The notes under the pieces: model-generated
The model's input: only the letters and a program-made list of their open reading frames with translations
Databases searched by the model: none
What the model was told of the DNA's origin: nothing
Part shown: positions 28,512 through 37,227 of the stretch, in pieces
Position numbering within the stretch: position 1 is the first letter of the stretch
Layout: each line of letters begins with the position of its first letter
Position numbers and translations under genes: made by a program
Assembly: GCF_002218045.2 (NCBI RefSeq)
Contig: NZ_AP018686.1
Location: 620,001 to 684,000 of the forward strand
Direction of reading: 5' to 3'
Length of the DNA stretch: 64,000 nt
From: Vibrio rumoiensis
Lineage (GTDB): Bacteria; Pseudomonadota; Gammaproteobacteria; Enterobacterales; Vibrionaceae

Positions 28512-28716
28512 TGCTCTTCTTCTTATAGTGAAGTTCTAATTTTATGTAATATTCCAGTCGTGATGATTCAAAATAGATTTAATCATCGAGCAACAGACCC
28601 TAAGGGTACAGATAATAACCTTTTTAAAGCTATGGTTAAGTTCTAATGTGATGAAAAAACTAAATTTTTGAATTCGAGCCCCTTTTATCGGCTGGAATGA
28701 GAATCGATATTAATAA

Positions 28717-28760
28717 GCCTGTTCAAATATCAACCAAATAAAAGCTTAGTCTAAACAGGC
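28717..28760 (-). terminator. Possible weak terminator between DUF3306 and the ferredoxin gene
   Basis: GCCTGTT (28717-28723) pairs with AACAGGC (28754-28760). On the minus strand only a broken T-rich tail follows. The 254-base gap here suggests partial termination or a separate promoter for the ferredoxin-TorD unit. Confidence 0.4.
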
Positions 28761-28765
28761 CATTG

Positions 28766-29416
28766 TCATCCTGATTTTTTATTGTCTTCATCCATTGCGA
28801 CTTTAGCTAGGTCTGCGCCTTTATTTGGACTCGCTTGATTATTTTTACTCGCTTCACTGCTATTCACTTTGGGTTGGTCGTTTTCTTCCGCTGCGTAAGC
28901 GACTTGCTCTGCTTGCGCTAACTCAGTATTTCCAGTGAGACATTCACTCGCATCTTCATTCTCATCAAACACTTCCTCGACACGCTTATGCCAACTACGC
29001 AAAGTGTCTGCCACATCCTTAGGCAGGCTTTTTACTTTGGTGTAATCCATGTTGTAACTATCAAGTGGATCGATGCCAGAAAACTCATCAGAATGAAATA
29101 ACGCGCGAAGTTGTTGTTGCTTTTCTTGCTTGGAAAATCCTTCACTAAATACATGCGCAATCGTCGTAAGTGGTAAATCTTGATTGGTTTCCCCCTCACT
29201 TTCATCACGGTGCGAGGTGTGATCATTTGGCTGTTGATGACTAGGCAAACTCGAATCTGTTTTAGAATCGGCCAATGTTTCCTCATTCAGAGTCACAGTC
29301 ATCGAATCTAAGGCGTCAGCATCAAACTGTGCGGTGATCGGCACGTCGACTTCTTGGTTTTCTTCCAAGCTTTTGTTCTTTTTCGTTAACCAACGCTGAA
29401 AACGATTAGTTGCCAT
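28766..29416 (-). CDS. DUF3306 domain protein
   Basis: A 216-residue hydrophilic, strongly acidic protein. Its N-terminus (MATNRFQRWLTKKNK) and middle segment (LRALFHSDEFSGIDPLDSYN) are typical of DUF3306. It is always found beside DUF3305 and formate dehydrogenase genes. The function is unknown and there is no signal or membrane segment. The ATG at 29416 lies inside the end of the DUF3305 gene (11-base overlap), implying coupling. The frame is open to 29479, but that part overlaps DUF3305 fully and has no family similarity. Confidence 0.8.
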   Translation of the reverse strand: MATNRFQRWLTKKNKSLEENQEVDVPITAQFDADALDSMTVTLNEETLADSKTDSSLPSHQQPNDHTSHRDESEGETNQDLPLTTIAHVFSEGFSKQEKQQQLRALFHSDEFSGIDPLDSYNMDYTKVKSLPKDVADTLRSWHKRVEEVFDENEDASECLTGNTELAQAEQVAYAAEENDQPKVNSSEASKNNQASPNKGADLAKVAMDEDNKKSG

Positions 29417-29846
29417 TTGACCGCCCTGCGCCTTGACGCTTTTTCTTGCGCACTTCAAGCAGTTCACCGTGTCGACCAATAAAGGCTTCCATCCATGCTT
29501 GAATCGCCAGTGGCATATCGATTGCCAGTACCAAATAATCCGTATCCATATAGCAAGCGATGGCAGCTTGAGACGCCGTTAAGTGTGAGATTTTAGGGGC
29601 TGAATTGGTATCCAAGAACTCTAAAGCAAGAAATAACTTCGGTTGTTTTGAGCTAAGATTAAAGCGGTAATCGGTGCGCTCATCTTTATACAGTTCAAGT
29701 AATTGTAAGTACGGGTTCGGCTCCGTGACATCTGGGGTTAAATTGATGCCTTGCCATTGCCAAGATTCAGTTTCCCAGCGACCTACAAGTTTAATCTGTT
29801 TTTCCAATAGGCAAAGAACCGGCCAACTATGGGGTGTTTTTTTCAT
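29406..29846 (-). CDS. DUF3305 domain protein
   Basis: A 146-residue soluble protein beginning MKKTPHSWPV, with the WQWQGINLTPD stretch characteristic of DUF3305. A basic tail (RKKKRQG) ends it. Its role at formate dehydrogenase loci is not established. A TTG just before the ATG, 8 bases after AAGGA, may be the true start and would add one residue. It heads the minus-strand maturation operon, divergent from fdhD. Confidence 0.78.
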   Translation of the reverse strand: MKKTPHSWPVLCLLEKQIKLVGRWETESWQWQGINLTPDVTEPNPYLQLLELYKDERTDYRFNLSSKQPKLFLALEFLDTNSAPKISHLTASQAAIACYMDTDYLVLAIDMPLAIQAWMEAFIGRHGELLEVRKKKRQGAGRSNGN

Positions 29847-29905
29847 CAAAATTGAAATCCTTTTTCTAGGTGTTCGGATTTTGTTCTACGATAATGTAAC
29901 AATAT

Positions 29906-29919
29906 TTGACATAAATCAT
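29906..29919. promoter_or_regulatory. Possible FNR-type site in the fdhD/DUF3305 divergent region
   Basis: TTGAC-ATAA-ATCAT matches the TTGAT-N4-ATCAA dyad at four of five bases in each half. Oxygen control would fit a formate dehydrogenase locus, but the match is imperfect. Confidence 0.35.
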
Positions 29920-30068
29920 TAAACCTACTGATAATAAGGTAATTCACCTATTAAGGGGTAGTCGCTCCTTAAATTAGTTGGTTTATTATTGATTTTAAGC
30001 GTATTTTTTGGCTATCAGAACCAACACCTATTCAAGTAAGAAAAATAGGAAAACCTCAAGGAGCTTTC

Positions 30069-30902
30069 GTGTCCGACTATCCAAGCATCATTAAAAGCGG
30101 TTCCACACCTGTTCAAACTGAAATTGTAGAAGTTTATGACGAATATGGTGAAAAACTCACTAAGGAAATCGCTTGTGAGCGTCCTCTTACGGTATTACTT
30201 AACTGGAAAGAAATCGTCACGCTGATGACTTTAGGTTCAAGGCCGGAATCTCTGGTATTAGGCTATTTGAAGAACCAAGGTTTTTTAAAAGATCCCAAAG
30301 CGATTGAGTCCGTCATCATCGATTGGGAAACGCAAAGTGCGGCAATCATCACCAAAGAAAGTACTGACCATCTTGATAAAGCATTAGAGAAAAAGACCGT
30401 CACATCAGGCTGTGGTCAAGGCACTATGTATGGCAACGTCATGGCGCAACTGGAAAACTACCAAGTTCCACAAGTTCCATTAAAACAATCCGATATCTAC
30501 GCGACACTTGAAGCTCTCACTCATTTTAATGAAACCTACAAAAAAGCCGGCGCCGTTCATGGTTGCGCGGTATGTCGTGGTAGCGAAATACTATCCTTTG
30601 TAGAAGATGTCGGTCGCCATAATGCAGTGGATACTTTGGCTGGTGAAATGTGGCTAAAACAAGAAAGTGGTGACGATAAAATCTTCTACACAACCGGTCG
30701 TTTAACCTCTGAAATGGTCATCAAAGTGGCTCAAATGGGCATACCAACGTTATTGTCTCGCTCGGGTGTGACTCAAATGGGGCTCGATCTTGCCAAGCAA
30801 TTTGGCATCACCACCATTGCACGCGCTAAAGGATTACGTTTCCAAGTATTCTCTGGTGCACATAAAGTTGAATTTGATGTCAAAGGGAATCAGTCGGCGT
30901 AA
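30069..30902 (+). CDS. fdhD: Sulfurtransferase FdhD, variant cysteine pattern
   Basis: A 277-residue FdhD homologue that should transfer sulfur to the molybdenum cofactor of FdhA. The EDVGRHNAVD motif and the SRSGVTQMGLDLA region are conserved. The usual CxxC loop (CGICG in E. coli) reads SGCGQGTMYG, keeping one Cys. Two further Cys appear as GCAVCRG where E. coli has GCTHAAA. The GTG start has AAGGAG eight bases before. It is first of a plus-strand series with tupABC, mobA and mobB-moeA. Confidence 0.9.
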   Translation: MSDYPSIIKSGSTPVQTEIVEVYDEYGEKLTKEIACERPLTVLLNWKEIVTLMTLGSRPESLVLGYLKNQGFLKDPKAIESVIIDWETQSAAIITKESTDHLDKALEKKTVTSGCGQGTMYGNVMAQLENYQVPQVPLKQSDIYATLEALTHFNETYKKAGAVHGCAVCRGSEILSFVEDVGRHNAVDTLAGEMWLKQESGDDKIFYTTGRLTSEMVIKVAQMGIPTLLSRSGVTQMGLDLAKQFGITTIARAKGLRFQVFSGAHKVEFDVKGNQSA

Positions 30903-30986
30903 TTAAACCGCTCGTTTTCTTTTTTGTTCAAACAAACGGCCTTTTATTGGGCAATAATTAACTATCAACCATAAGATGGAATTTCT

Positions 30987-31802
30987 ATGAAAATGCGCTT
31001 TTGGGCAACCGCCCTTCTTTGCTTAGCGACTTTAGCACCAACGGCTAATGCTCAAGATGCAAAAACCATTCGCCTTGCCACCACTACCAGTACTTACCAC
31101 TCAGGTCTTTTAGATTACCTACTGCCTAAATTTAAAAATGAAACCGGCTACACCATTGATGTGATCGCTGTTGGTACAGGTAAAGCTTTAAAAATGGGTG
31201 AAAATGGTGACGTTGATTTAGTGATGACTCACGCCCCTGGCGCAGAAGCGGAATTCATTAACAAAGGTTTTGGCGTTGAAGCCCATCACTTAATGTATAA
31301 CGATTTTGTGATTGTTGGCCCGAAAAACGATCCTGCTGGCATTAAAGATGAAAAATCCGCCGCCAAAGCGTTAAAAACACTAGCAGATAAAAACATCACT
31401 TTTGTCTCTCGTGGTGATGATTCGGGTACCGACAAAAAAGAAAAAGCGATTTGGAAACAAGATAACATTCAACCTAGCTTCTCTGCTTACCGCTCTGTAG
31501 GTCAAGGCATGGGACCAACGCTGAACATGGCATCCGAACTTCAGGGTTATACATTAACGGACCGTGGCACTTGGATTGCTTACCAAAGTAAACTCGATTT
31601 AGAAATCATGGTACAAGGTGATAAAGCACTATTTAACCCATACCAAGTGATCTTGGTGAACCCTGAACGCTATAAAGGTTTAAATACGAAAGGTGCCCGT
31701 GATTTTAGTAACTGGTTAATCTCCAAACACGGCCAACAACTGATCAATGATTACCAATTACAAGGCCAGAAATTATTTACCGCCAGTTACGATGGCAAAT
31801 AA
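30987..31802 (+). CDS. tupA: Tungstate/molybdate ABC transporter substrate-binding protein TupA
   Basis: A 271-residue periplasmic protein with a signal peptide ending TANA. Its ligand loop, TTTSTYHSG, is the TTTS motif of TupA-type tungstate binders and differs from ModA. DVDLVMTHAPGAE and SRGDDSGTDKKE complete the oxyanion pocket. It feeds metal for the cofactor made by the downstream mob/moe genes. It is 85 bases after fdhD and closely followed by tupB. Confidence 0.9.
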   Translation: MKMRFWATALLCLATLAPTANAQDAKTIRLATTTSTYHSGLLDYLLPKFKNETGYTIDVIAVGTGKALKMGENGDVDLVMTHAPGAEAEFINKGFGVEAHHLMYNDFVIVGPKNDPAGIKDEKSAAKALKTLADKNITFVSRGDDSGTDKKEKAIWKQDNIQPSFSAYRSVGQGMGPTLNMASELQGYTLTDRGTWIAYQSKLDLEIMVQGDKALFNPYQVILVNPERYKGLNTKGARDFSNWLISKHGQQLINDYQLQGQKLFTASYDGK

Positions 31803-31834
31803 ACTCAACCGGTAAATAAAAAAGAGAGAAAAGA

Positions 31835-32533
31835 ATGCAGCTTTGGCAAACGACACTCGATGCGCTTCATTTATTAGTCAATTTTGATGCTGATTTATGG
31901 AAAGTGGTATCTGTGTCTTTTTCGGTCTCGTTTACTGCCATTTTAATGGTATTGGCGCCGGCGTTATTGTGCGCGTTTATCTTGGCTTACTGCGAGTTTC
32001 CCGGACGCTGGATGTTGCTTTCTTTTGTTCACACATTACAAGCCGTTCCTACGGTCGTGATCGGCTTACTTCTGTATATGACATTATCTCGCGCAGGTCC
32101 ATTGGGTGACTGGCAAATGCTATTCACTCAAAAAGCGATGATCTTAGGACAAATGCTGATTAGCTTCCCTATCCTCGTCTCATTGATGTATGGTGCGTTT
32201 CAAAACAGCGATAAGCGTTCAATTGAAACCTCTTACACACTAGGAGTTAGTCGTATACGTATTTTAATGACCTTGCTATGGGAAACCCGTTTTCCTTTAT
32301 TTGCTGCGGTAGTGGCTGGTTTTTCAAGGATCATTACGGAAGTTGGCTGCTCAATGATGGTAGGTGGGAATATTTTAAATTCCACTCGTAATATCCCAAC
32401 AGCCATCGCACTAGAAAGTCAAAAAGGCGCATTTGCTCAAGGAGTGGCATTAGGCATGGTATTGCTGCTGCTCGCCTTATTATTGAATTTTGTTTTAACC
32501 TCTGCCAAAGGTCAGGGACATTTACGAGTTTAG
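31835..32533 (+). CDS. tupB: Tungstate ABC transporter permease TupB
   Basis: A 232-residue permease with five to six membrane segments. The coupling loop ETSYTLGVSRIRILMTLLWE and a conserved RIITEVGCSMMVGGNI segment are typical of TupB/WtpB relatives. It works as a homodimer with TupA and TupC. AGAGAAA precedes the ATG. Confidence 0.9.
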   Translation: MQLWQTTLDALHLLVNFDADLWKVVSVSFSVSFTAILMVLAPALLCAFILAYCEFPGRWMLLSFVHTLQAVPTVVIGLLLYMTLSRAGPLGDWQMLFTQKAMILGQMLISFPILVSLMYGAFQNSDKRSIETSYTLGVSRIRILMTLLWETRFPLFAAVVAGFSRIITEVGCSMMVGGNILNSTRNIPTAIALESQKGAFAQGVALGMVLLLLALLLNFVLTSAKGQGHLRV

Positions 32534-32594
32534 TTACCAAACGATTAAATCCGTCGGTCTTGTTTTGTACATTTCACTAAAAATTGGATAAGCC

Positions 32595-33302
32595 ATGCTC
32601 CCATTACAAGCGTCTAATTTATCTATGCAATTCAAGGATAAGGTTCTATTCCATATCCCAAGGCTGCAACTTGCACCGAATGAAGCCGTTTACCTACGAG
32701 GTGATAATGGCGTGGGTAAAACGACGTTATTAAAAATTCTATCCGGTTTAATGGCCCCCACTTCTGGCACTTTAAGTCATTATCAATCTTGGTTGTCTCG
32801 TTGGGTGAATCCCAATAAATACGGCATTGTTTATTTACATCAATCTCCTTATTTATTTGATGATACCGTATATAAAAATGTTCAATACGCCATCAAGTTT
32901 TCAAAAATGTCGAGGCAAGAAAAGCGAGCTCAAGTCATTACGGCCTTAAGAAAAGTAGGACTTGAAACCCTTGCCGATGAACATGTGTCCGTACTATCTG
33001 GTGGAGAAAAACAACGCATTGCGATGGCTCGAGCTTGGATCATCAAACCTGCAGTTTTATTAATGGATGAACCCAGCTCTAGCCTTGATATTGAATCTAT
33101 TTCACGTCTAACCTTGTTAGCTAAAGAACTACTAGAAATAGGGTCAAGTTTAGTTATTACTAGCCATCAGCAAAATGAGTTAACTCAATTATGCTCAAAG
33201 CAATGGTGGATAAAAAATCACACTTTGGTTGAATCGCCATTATTACAAGTTATTCAAGAATCAACCGAACCTGAGTCGCTACAACAAACAACGGTGCTAT
33301 AA
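32595..33302 (+). CDS. tupC: Tungstate ABC transporter ATP-binding protein TupC
   Basis: A 235-residue ATPase. Walker A is GDNGVGKTT (36-44), the signature is LSGGEKQR (134-141) and Walker B is VLLMDEPSSSLD. It has no C-terminal molybdate-sensing domain, unlike ModC. It energises TupB. The stop is five bases before the mobA start. Confidence 0.9.
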   Translation: MLPLQASNLSMQFKDKVLFHIPRLQLAPNEAVYLRGDNGVGKTTLLKILSGLMAPTSGTLSHYQSWLSRWVNPNKYGIVYLHQSPYLFDDTVYKNVQYAIKFSKMSRQEKRAQVITALRKVGLETLADEHVSVLSGGEKQRIAMARAWIIKPAVLLMDEPSSSLDIESISRLTLLAKELLEIGSSLVITSHQQNELTQLCSKQWWIKNHTLVESPLLQVIQESTEPESLQQTTVL

Positions 33303-33306
33303 AGAA

Positions 33307-33894
33307 ATGATGCTAAAACCACAACAAATCGATTGGGTGATCCTCGCCGGTGGACAAGGCTCTCGTATGGGAGGCATGGATAAAGGTTTAGTCGAACTTA
33401 ATGATAAACCGCTGATAGAGTATGTGATTGAAGCGCTGCAATCTCAAACTGCGAGTATCACGATCAACGCCAACCGTAGTCATGATATTTATCAGCAGTA
33501 CGCTCCAGTTATAGCAGACAGCTTCACTGAATTCCCCGGTCCACTAGGTGGTATTCATGCTGGGCTTAGTCACCCTGGAAACAATGAATGGGTCGGTTTT
33601 GTTCCTTGCGATAGCCCCAATATCCCCAACAATCTTGCGCAACTATTTTGTGATGCGTGGCATCAAGAGGCTGATATTTTAGTGGCTCACGATGGCGAGT
33701 ATTATCAACCCGTTTTCACTCTATTTCATCGTCGAGTGCTTGAAAAACTGCATGATTTTTTAGAGCGTGGCGAACGTAAGATCATTTTATTTTATGATGA
33801 GTGCAACACGGTCAAGGTTGATTTTTCGAATGCAAAAGACACATTCATCAACTTAAATACGCCAGAACAGCTCAAGATGTTTTCTCAACGCTAA
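33307..33894 (+). CDS. mobA: Molybdenum cofactor guanylyltransferase MobA
   Basis: A 195-residue nucleotidyltransferase. The N-terminal GTP site is LAGGQGSRMGGMDKGL, the metal-binding region is FVPCDSPNIP, and GPLGGIHAGL completes the family pattern. It attaches GMP to molybdopterin to make bis-MGD for FdhA. The frame is open from 33229 inside tupC, but ATG 33307 fits the family start. A second ATG follows directly. Confidence 0.92.
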   Translation: MMLKPQQIDWVILAGGQGSRMGGMDKGLVELNDKPLIEYVIEALQSQTASITINANRSHDIYQQYAPVIADSFTEFPGPLGGIHAGLSHPGNNEWVGFVPCDSPNIPNNLAQLFCDAWHQEADILVAHDGEYYQPVFTLFHRRVLEKLHDFLERGERKIILFYDECNTVKVDFSNAKDTFINLNTPEQLKMFSQR

Positions 33895-33920
33895 ATCAAA
33901 TATAACGAGAAGGTTTTTCT

Positions 33921-35702
33921 ATGACTTCATTTCCGATCCCTGTACTTGGCTTTGCGGCATACAGCGGCACAGGCAAAACCACCTTACTTGAAGCCTTATT
34001 GCCTAAGCTCACCGCTAAAGGTTTACGAATTGGGGTTTTCAAACACGCGCATCATGATTTCGATATCGATCAACCAGGCAAAGATAGTCATAGATTAAGA
34101 AAAGCGGGCGCAACACAGATGTTGATTGCTTCGCGAAATCGCCACGCCTTAATGACAGAGACTCCGGAAAAAGAAGCCAATTTTTTCAAATTACTTGAAC
34201 AGTTTGACCTCGATAATCTCGACTTTATTTTAGTGGAAGGCTGTAAAAATCTATCTTTTCCTAAAATAGAACTACACCGGGAAGTGATAGGTAAACCTTG
34301 GCTACATCCTCATGATGACAATATTTTTGCTGTCGCTTCAGATAGCGACATTATCGAATCTGAACTTCAACATGTGGATATCAATGATCTTGATGCTATT
34401 TGTGAATTAATAGAAAACTTTATACAAGGTACAAGTACAACTAAGCCGGCTACCACTACCTCTTGCGACAGTTTGTCACCCGCCTTTTTATCGGTTGAAC
34501 AAGGTTTAGATAAGATCTTAAGCACGCTAACGCCCCCCAAATCGACGGAGCAACAGTCTCTATTCAATGCTCGTTTAAAAGTGATTGGGCAAGATATTAT
34601 TTCACCTATCAATGTGCCAGCTTATTGCAACTCGGCGATGGATGGTTACGCACTGCGTGGTCAGGATATTCTAGATGGCTTATCCTCTTTTGAAGTCGTC
34701 ACTGAAATCTTAGCGGGTAACGGTTATTCTGCTGAGATTGCAACCGGTCAAGCGGCTAAAATCATGACAGGTGCTCCTATGCCGCAAGGTGCTGACACGG
34801 TGATCATGCGTGAACAAAGCCAACAAAATGGCCAATCGGTCAGCTTCTCAGTCAATACAAAAGAATTTAAAGTGGGCCAAAATATGCGGCAAGCCGGTGA
34901 GGATCTTGCTCAAAATAGTGTTGTCTTTAACCAAGGCACCCGTATCACTTCACCAGAACTCGGCATGTTGGCTTCATTGGGTATTAGCCGTGTCCACACC
35001 TACCCTCAGCGAAAAGTCGCCGTGTTTTCTACCGGTGATGAAGTGCAAGCTCCTGGCGAGACATTAAACGATCATTGTATCTATGATTCGAATCGCTTTA
35101 CTGTGATGGCGCAACTTGAACGATTAGGTTGTGAAGTGGTTGATTTAGGCATCATTGAAGATAACAAGGCTGCGCTAGAATCCACTTTACTCGAAGCATC
35201 CACACAAGCCGATGCCATTATTTCATCTGGTGGTGTTTCGGTTGGTGACGCGGACTTTATCAAAACCGTTCTCGATAAAATCGGACAAATTAACTTCTGG
35301 CGAATTAACATGCGCCCAGGCCGCCCTTTAGCTTTCGGTCATATTAACGAGACGCCATTTTTTGGCTTACCCGGTAATCCGGTTGCCGTGATGGTCGCTT
35401 TCCTCGCCTTTGTCGAACCGGCCTTGCGCCTGATGCAAGGTGAGAAAAATTGGCAGCCGAATAAACTGAAAGCAGAAACCGAAAGTAAAGTGTTTTCTCG
35501 CTTGGGCAGAACGGAGTTTACCCGTGGTATCTATCACTTAGATGAGTTTGGGCAATTAAAAGTACGCACGACGGGCAAACAAGGTTCCGGTATTTTACGT
35601 TCAATGAGTGAAGCCAATTGCCTGATTGAAATTCCACCTCATGTTGAAATGGCAAAAGAAGGTGAAATGGTGACGATTTTACCGCTAGAAGGTCGCTTAT
35701 AA
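33921..35702 (+). CDS. Bifunctional MobB / molybdopterin molybdotransferase MoeA
   Basis: A 593-residue fusion. Residues 1-165 are MobB, a GTP-binding adaptor with Walker A AYSGTGKTT (13-21) and the family segment FKHAHHDFDID. After a Thr/Ser-rich linker, residues about 190-593 are MoeA, with NSAMDGYALRG, GAPMPQGADTV, FSTGDE, SSGGVSVGDADF and GLPGNPVAVMV. It inserts metal into molybdopterin and helps dinucleotide attachment. This is the last gene of the cofactor series. The same fusion is found in other Vibrio. Confidence 0.92.
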   Translation: MTSFPIPVLGFAAYSGTGKTTLLEALLPKLTAKGLRIGVFKHAHHDFDIDQPGKDSHRLRKAGATQMLIASRNRHALMTETPEKEANFFKLLEQFDLDNLDFILVEGCKNLSFPKIELHREVIGKPWLHPHDDNIFAVASDSDIIESELQHVDINDLDAICELIENFIQGTSTTKPATTTSCDSLSPAFLSVEQGLDKILSTLTPPKSTEQQSLFNARLKVIGQDIISPINVPAYCNSAMDGYALRGQDILDGLSSFEVVTEILAGNGYSAEIATGQAAKIMTGAPMPQGADTVIMREQSQQNGQSVSFSVNTKEFKVGQNMRQAGEDLAQNSVVFNQGTRITSPELGMLASLGISRVHTYPQRKVAVFSTGDEVQAPGETLNDHCIYDSNRFTVMAQLERLGCEVVDLGIIEDNKAALESTLLEASTQADAIISSGGVSVGDADFIKTVLDKIGQINFWRINMRPGRPLAFGHINETPFFGLPGNPVAVMVAFLAFVEPALRLMQGEKNWQPNKLKAETESKVFSRLGRTEFTRGIYHLDEFGQLKVRTTGKQGSGILRSMSEANCLIEIPPHVEMAKEGEMVTILPLEGRL

Positions 35703-35729
35703 CGGCGCTAAAAATCTTGACGGGATACT

Positions 35730-36026
35730 TTAAGCACCTAAGTTTTGACTGTGGTATAACCAAAGTTGTTGGCGTTGCAGAGTGGCGACAAGTAAATAAA
35801 GCCCCATGAGCATAGCTCGCCTATAAGTTTTTTCAATGAATAGATGAGGGCGAATGAACGCCGCCAGCAAAGCCGCCGCTTCAAATATCAAGGCATACAT
35901 GTCTAAAAAATCGACACTCAGAGCATAAAGTCAGCAAACAGTCGCAAAGTATTGATTTTCTGCTTGCAACAGGCACACGGCATCGTTAATATCTTTCCCG
36001 TTCAAAGCCGATTCAAATTTGGTTTG
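35730..36026 (-). pseudogene. Decayed reading frame of unknown origin
   Basis: One minus-strand frame from 36026 to the TAA at 35730 encodes 31 residues, then an in-frame TGA at 35931-35933, then 66 residues with a hydrophobic helix and an Arg-rich segment (YRRAML). Upstream of 36026 is another in-frame stop. Codon choice looks protein-like. The part after the TGA has an internal ATG at 35900 and could be a 56-residue protein. I read it as the 3' remnant of a gene broken beside the tRNA pair. No family is recognised. Confidence 0.35.
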
Positions 36027-36046
36027 TTAAGAACATTTTGAAATGT

Positions 36047-36123
36047 GCGCCCGTAGCTCAGTTGGTTAGAGTACTACCTTGACATGGTAGGGGTCGGTGA
36101 TTCGAGTTCACTCGGGCGCACCA
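36047..36123 (+). tRNA. tRNA-Val (anticodon GAC), first copy
   Basis: A 77-base cloverleaf including encoded CCA. The acceptor stem is GCGCCCG/CGGGCGC, the anticodon stem is CTACC/GGTAG with loop TTGACAT giving GAC, and the T-loop is TTCGAGT. It reads GUC/GUU valine codons. Confidence 0.95.
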
Positions 36124-36152
36124 TCTCAAAATATTTTTATTTTAATAATTAT

Positions 36153-36229
36153 GCGCCCGTAGCTCAGTTGGTTAGAGTACTACCTTGACATGGTAGGGGT
36201 CGGTGATTCGAGTTCACTCGGGCGCACCA
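36153..36229 (+). tRNA. tRNA-Val (anticodon GAC), second copy
   Basis: Identical over all 77 bases to the copy 29 bases upstream. The two share a transcript ended by the hairpin at 36239-36266. Confidence 0.95.
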
Positions 36230-36238
36230 TATAAGACT

Positions 36239-36266
36239 GCCCACTTCAAACGAAGTGGGCTTTTTT
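36239..36266 (+). terminator. Rho-independent terminator of the tRNA-Val pair
   Basis: Nine-bp stem GCCCACTTC/GAAGTGGGC (36239-36247 with 36252-36260), AAAC loop, six T. Confidence 0.9.
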
Positions 36267-36286
36267 ATTCCTGTCATTTTTGACAC

Positions 36287-37192
36287 TCATATATGTGTAC
36301 GAATAATCTCATCACTGACCCACTGTAAAAGTTGTTTAATTGCCTTTGATAAAATCTGATTTTGTCGCACCACATAACCTAAACGGGTACTAGGGAATTC
36401 TGGTAGCGGCGTAATCGTCGAGGTTAGATTACGTTTCGTCGAAACCGCAAACTCCGGCACGATAGCCACCCCAAATCCGGCTTCTGCCCAATCGATCTGA
36501 GCATCAACGCTGCCAACTTCCATGATTCGATAATTAGAAAGTTGTAATGATGGCAACGCTTCATCAATCAGATCTCGAGTACGAGTATCGTGCCCTAAAA
36601 GGATTAAAGTGGGTTCACTCCCCTTCACGACTTCTGATTTATTGTCATACTGTTGCTCCGCATCTTGTTGCCACTGTTCGAGATTATTCCCTAATGCGCA
36701 CCATTTAATTTGCTGCAATTCTGTAAAATGTAAAGGCTGACTTTGCTTTTGGGCGATAACAAACCCTAAATCGGCTTCAGCGTTTTTAACCAGCTCTGAA
36801 GCCTGAGATGACGTGGTATTCAACAAAGTGAAATCGATGCCTGGATATTCAGCTTTAAATAATTGAAATGGCCCGATAAGCAATAAACGAGAAATGATAT
36901 CACTGGCGGCTATCGTCAATGTACCGCGGTTTAAATCATTAAAAGCATTGAGATCCGCTTGGCAAATTTGCAGTTCAAGCAAAGTACGTTGACTACTTTC
37001 GAGTAAACGCTGCCCGGCTTGTGTTAAATGAAATGGATTTCGATCAATGAGCTTCACGCAGGTGGCTTGTTCCAATTGCTTTAAATGCAAACTGACATTA
37101 GGTTGAGTCATATGCAGTGCCATTGCAGCACGACCAAAGTGCTTGTATTCCGCTAAAGTAACAAAGGTTTTTAACCAATTGATGTCCAACAT
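36287..37192 (-). CDS. LysR-family regulator divergent from purA paralogue
   Basis: A 301-residue LysR protein. The winged helix is at residues 1-60 (WLKTFVTLAEYKHFGRAA, MTQPNVSLHLKQLE) and is followed by the two-lobed effector domain. Its ATG is 131 bases from the purA-like start in the opposite direction, so it most likely controls that gene and itself. I use the ATG at 37192 (GGTGAG upstream). A TTG at 37204 is possible. The effector is unknown; a purine-related ligand is a guess from context. Confidence 0.88.
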   Translation of the reverse strand: MLDINWLKTFVTLAEYKHFGRAAMALHMTQPNVSLHLKQLEQATCVKLIDRNPFHLTQAGQRLLESSQRTLLELQICQADLNAFNDLNRGTLTIAASDIISRLLLIGPFQLFKAEYPGIDFTLLNTTSSQASELVKNAEADLGFVIAQKQSQPLHFTELQQIKWCALGNNLEQWQQDAEQQYDNKSEVVKGSEPTLILLGHDTRTRDLIDEALPSLQLSNYRIMEVGSVDAQIDWAEAGFGVAIVPEFAVSTKRNLTSTITPLPEFPSTRLGYVVRQNQILSKAIKQLLQWVSDEIIRTHI

Positions 37193-37227
37193 AATCTCAC
37201 CCAAGCTTTAAAATTCCAACTTATCTT

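Noticed and set aside
35931..35933. In-frame TGA read as selenocysteine
   Set aside because: No selenoprotein family or SECIS-like hairpin is evident, and fdhA itself uses Cys; gene decay is simpler.
36047..36229. tRNA-Val pair as attachment site of an integrated element
   Set aside because: No integrase and no duplicated tRNA 3' end beyond the two complete copies.
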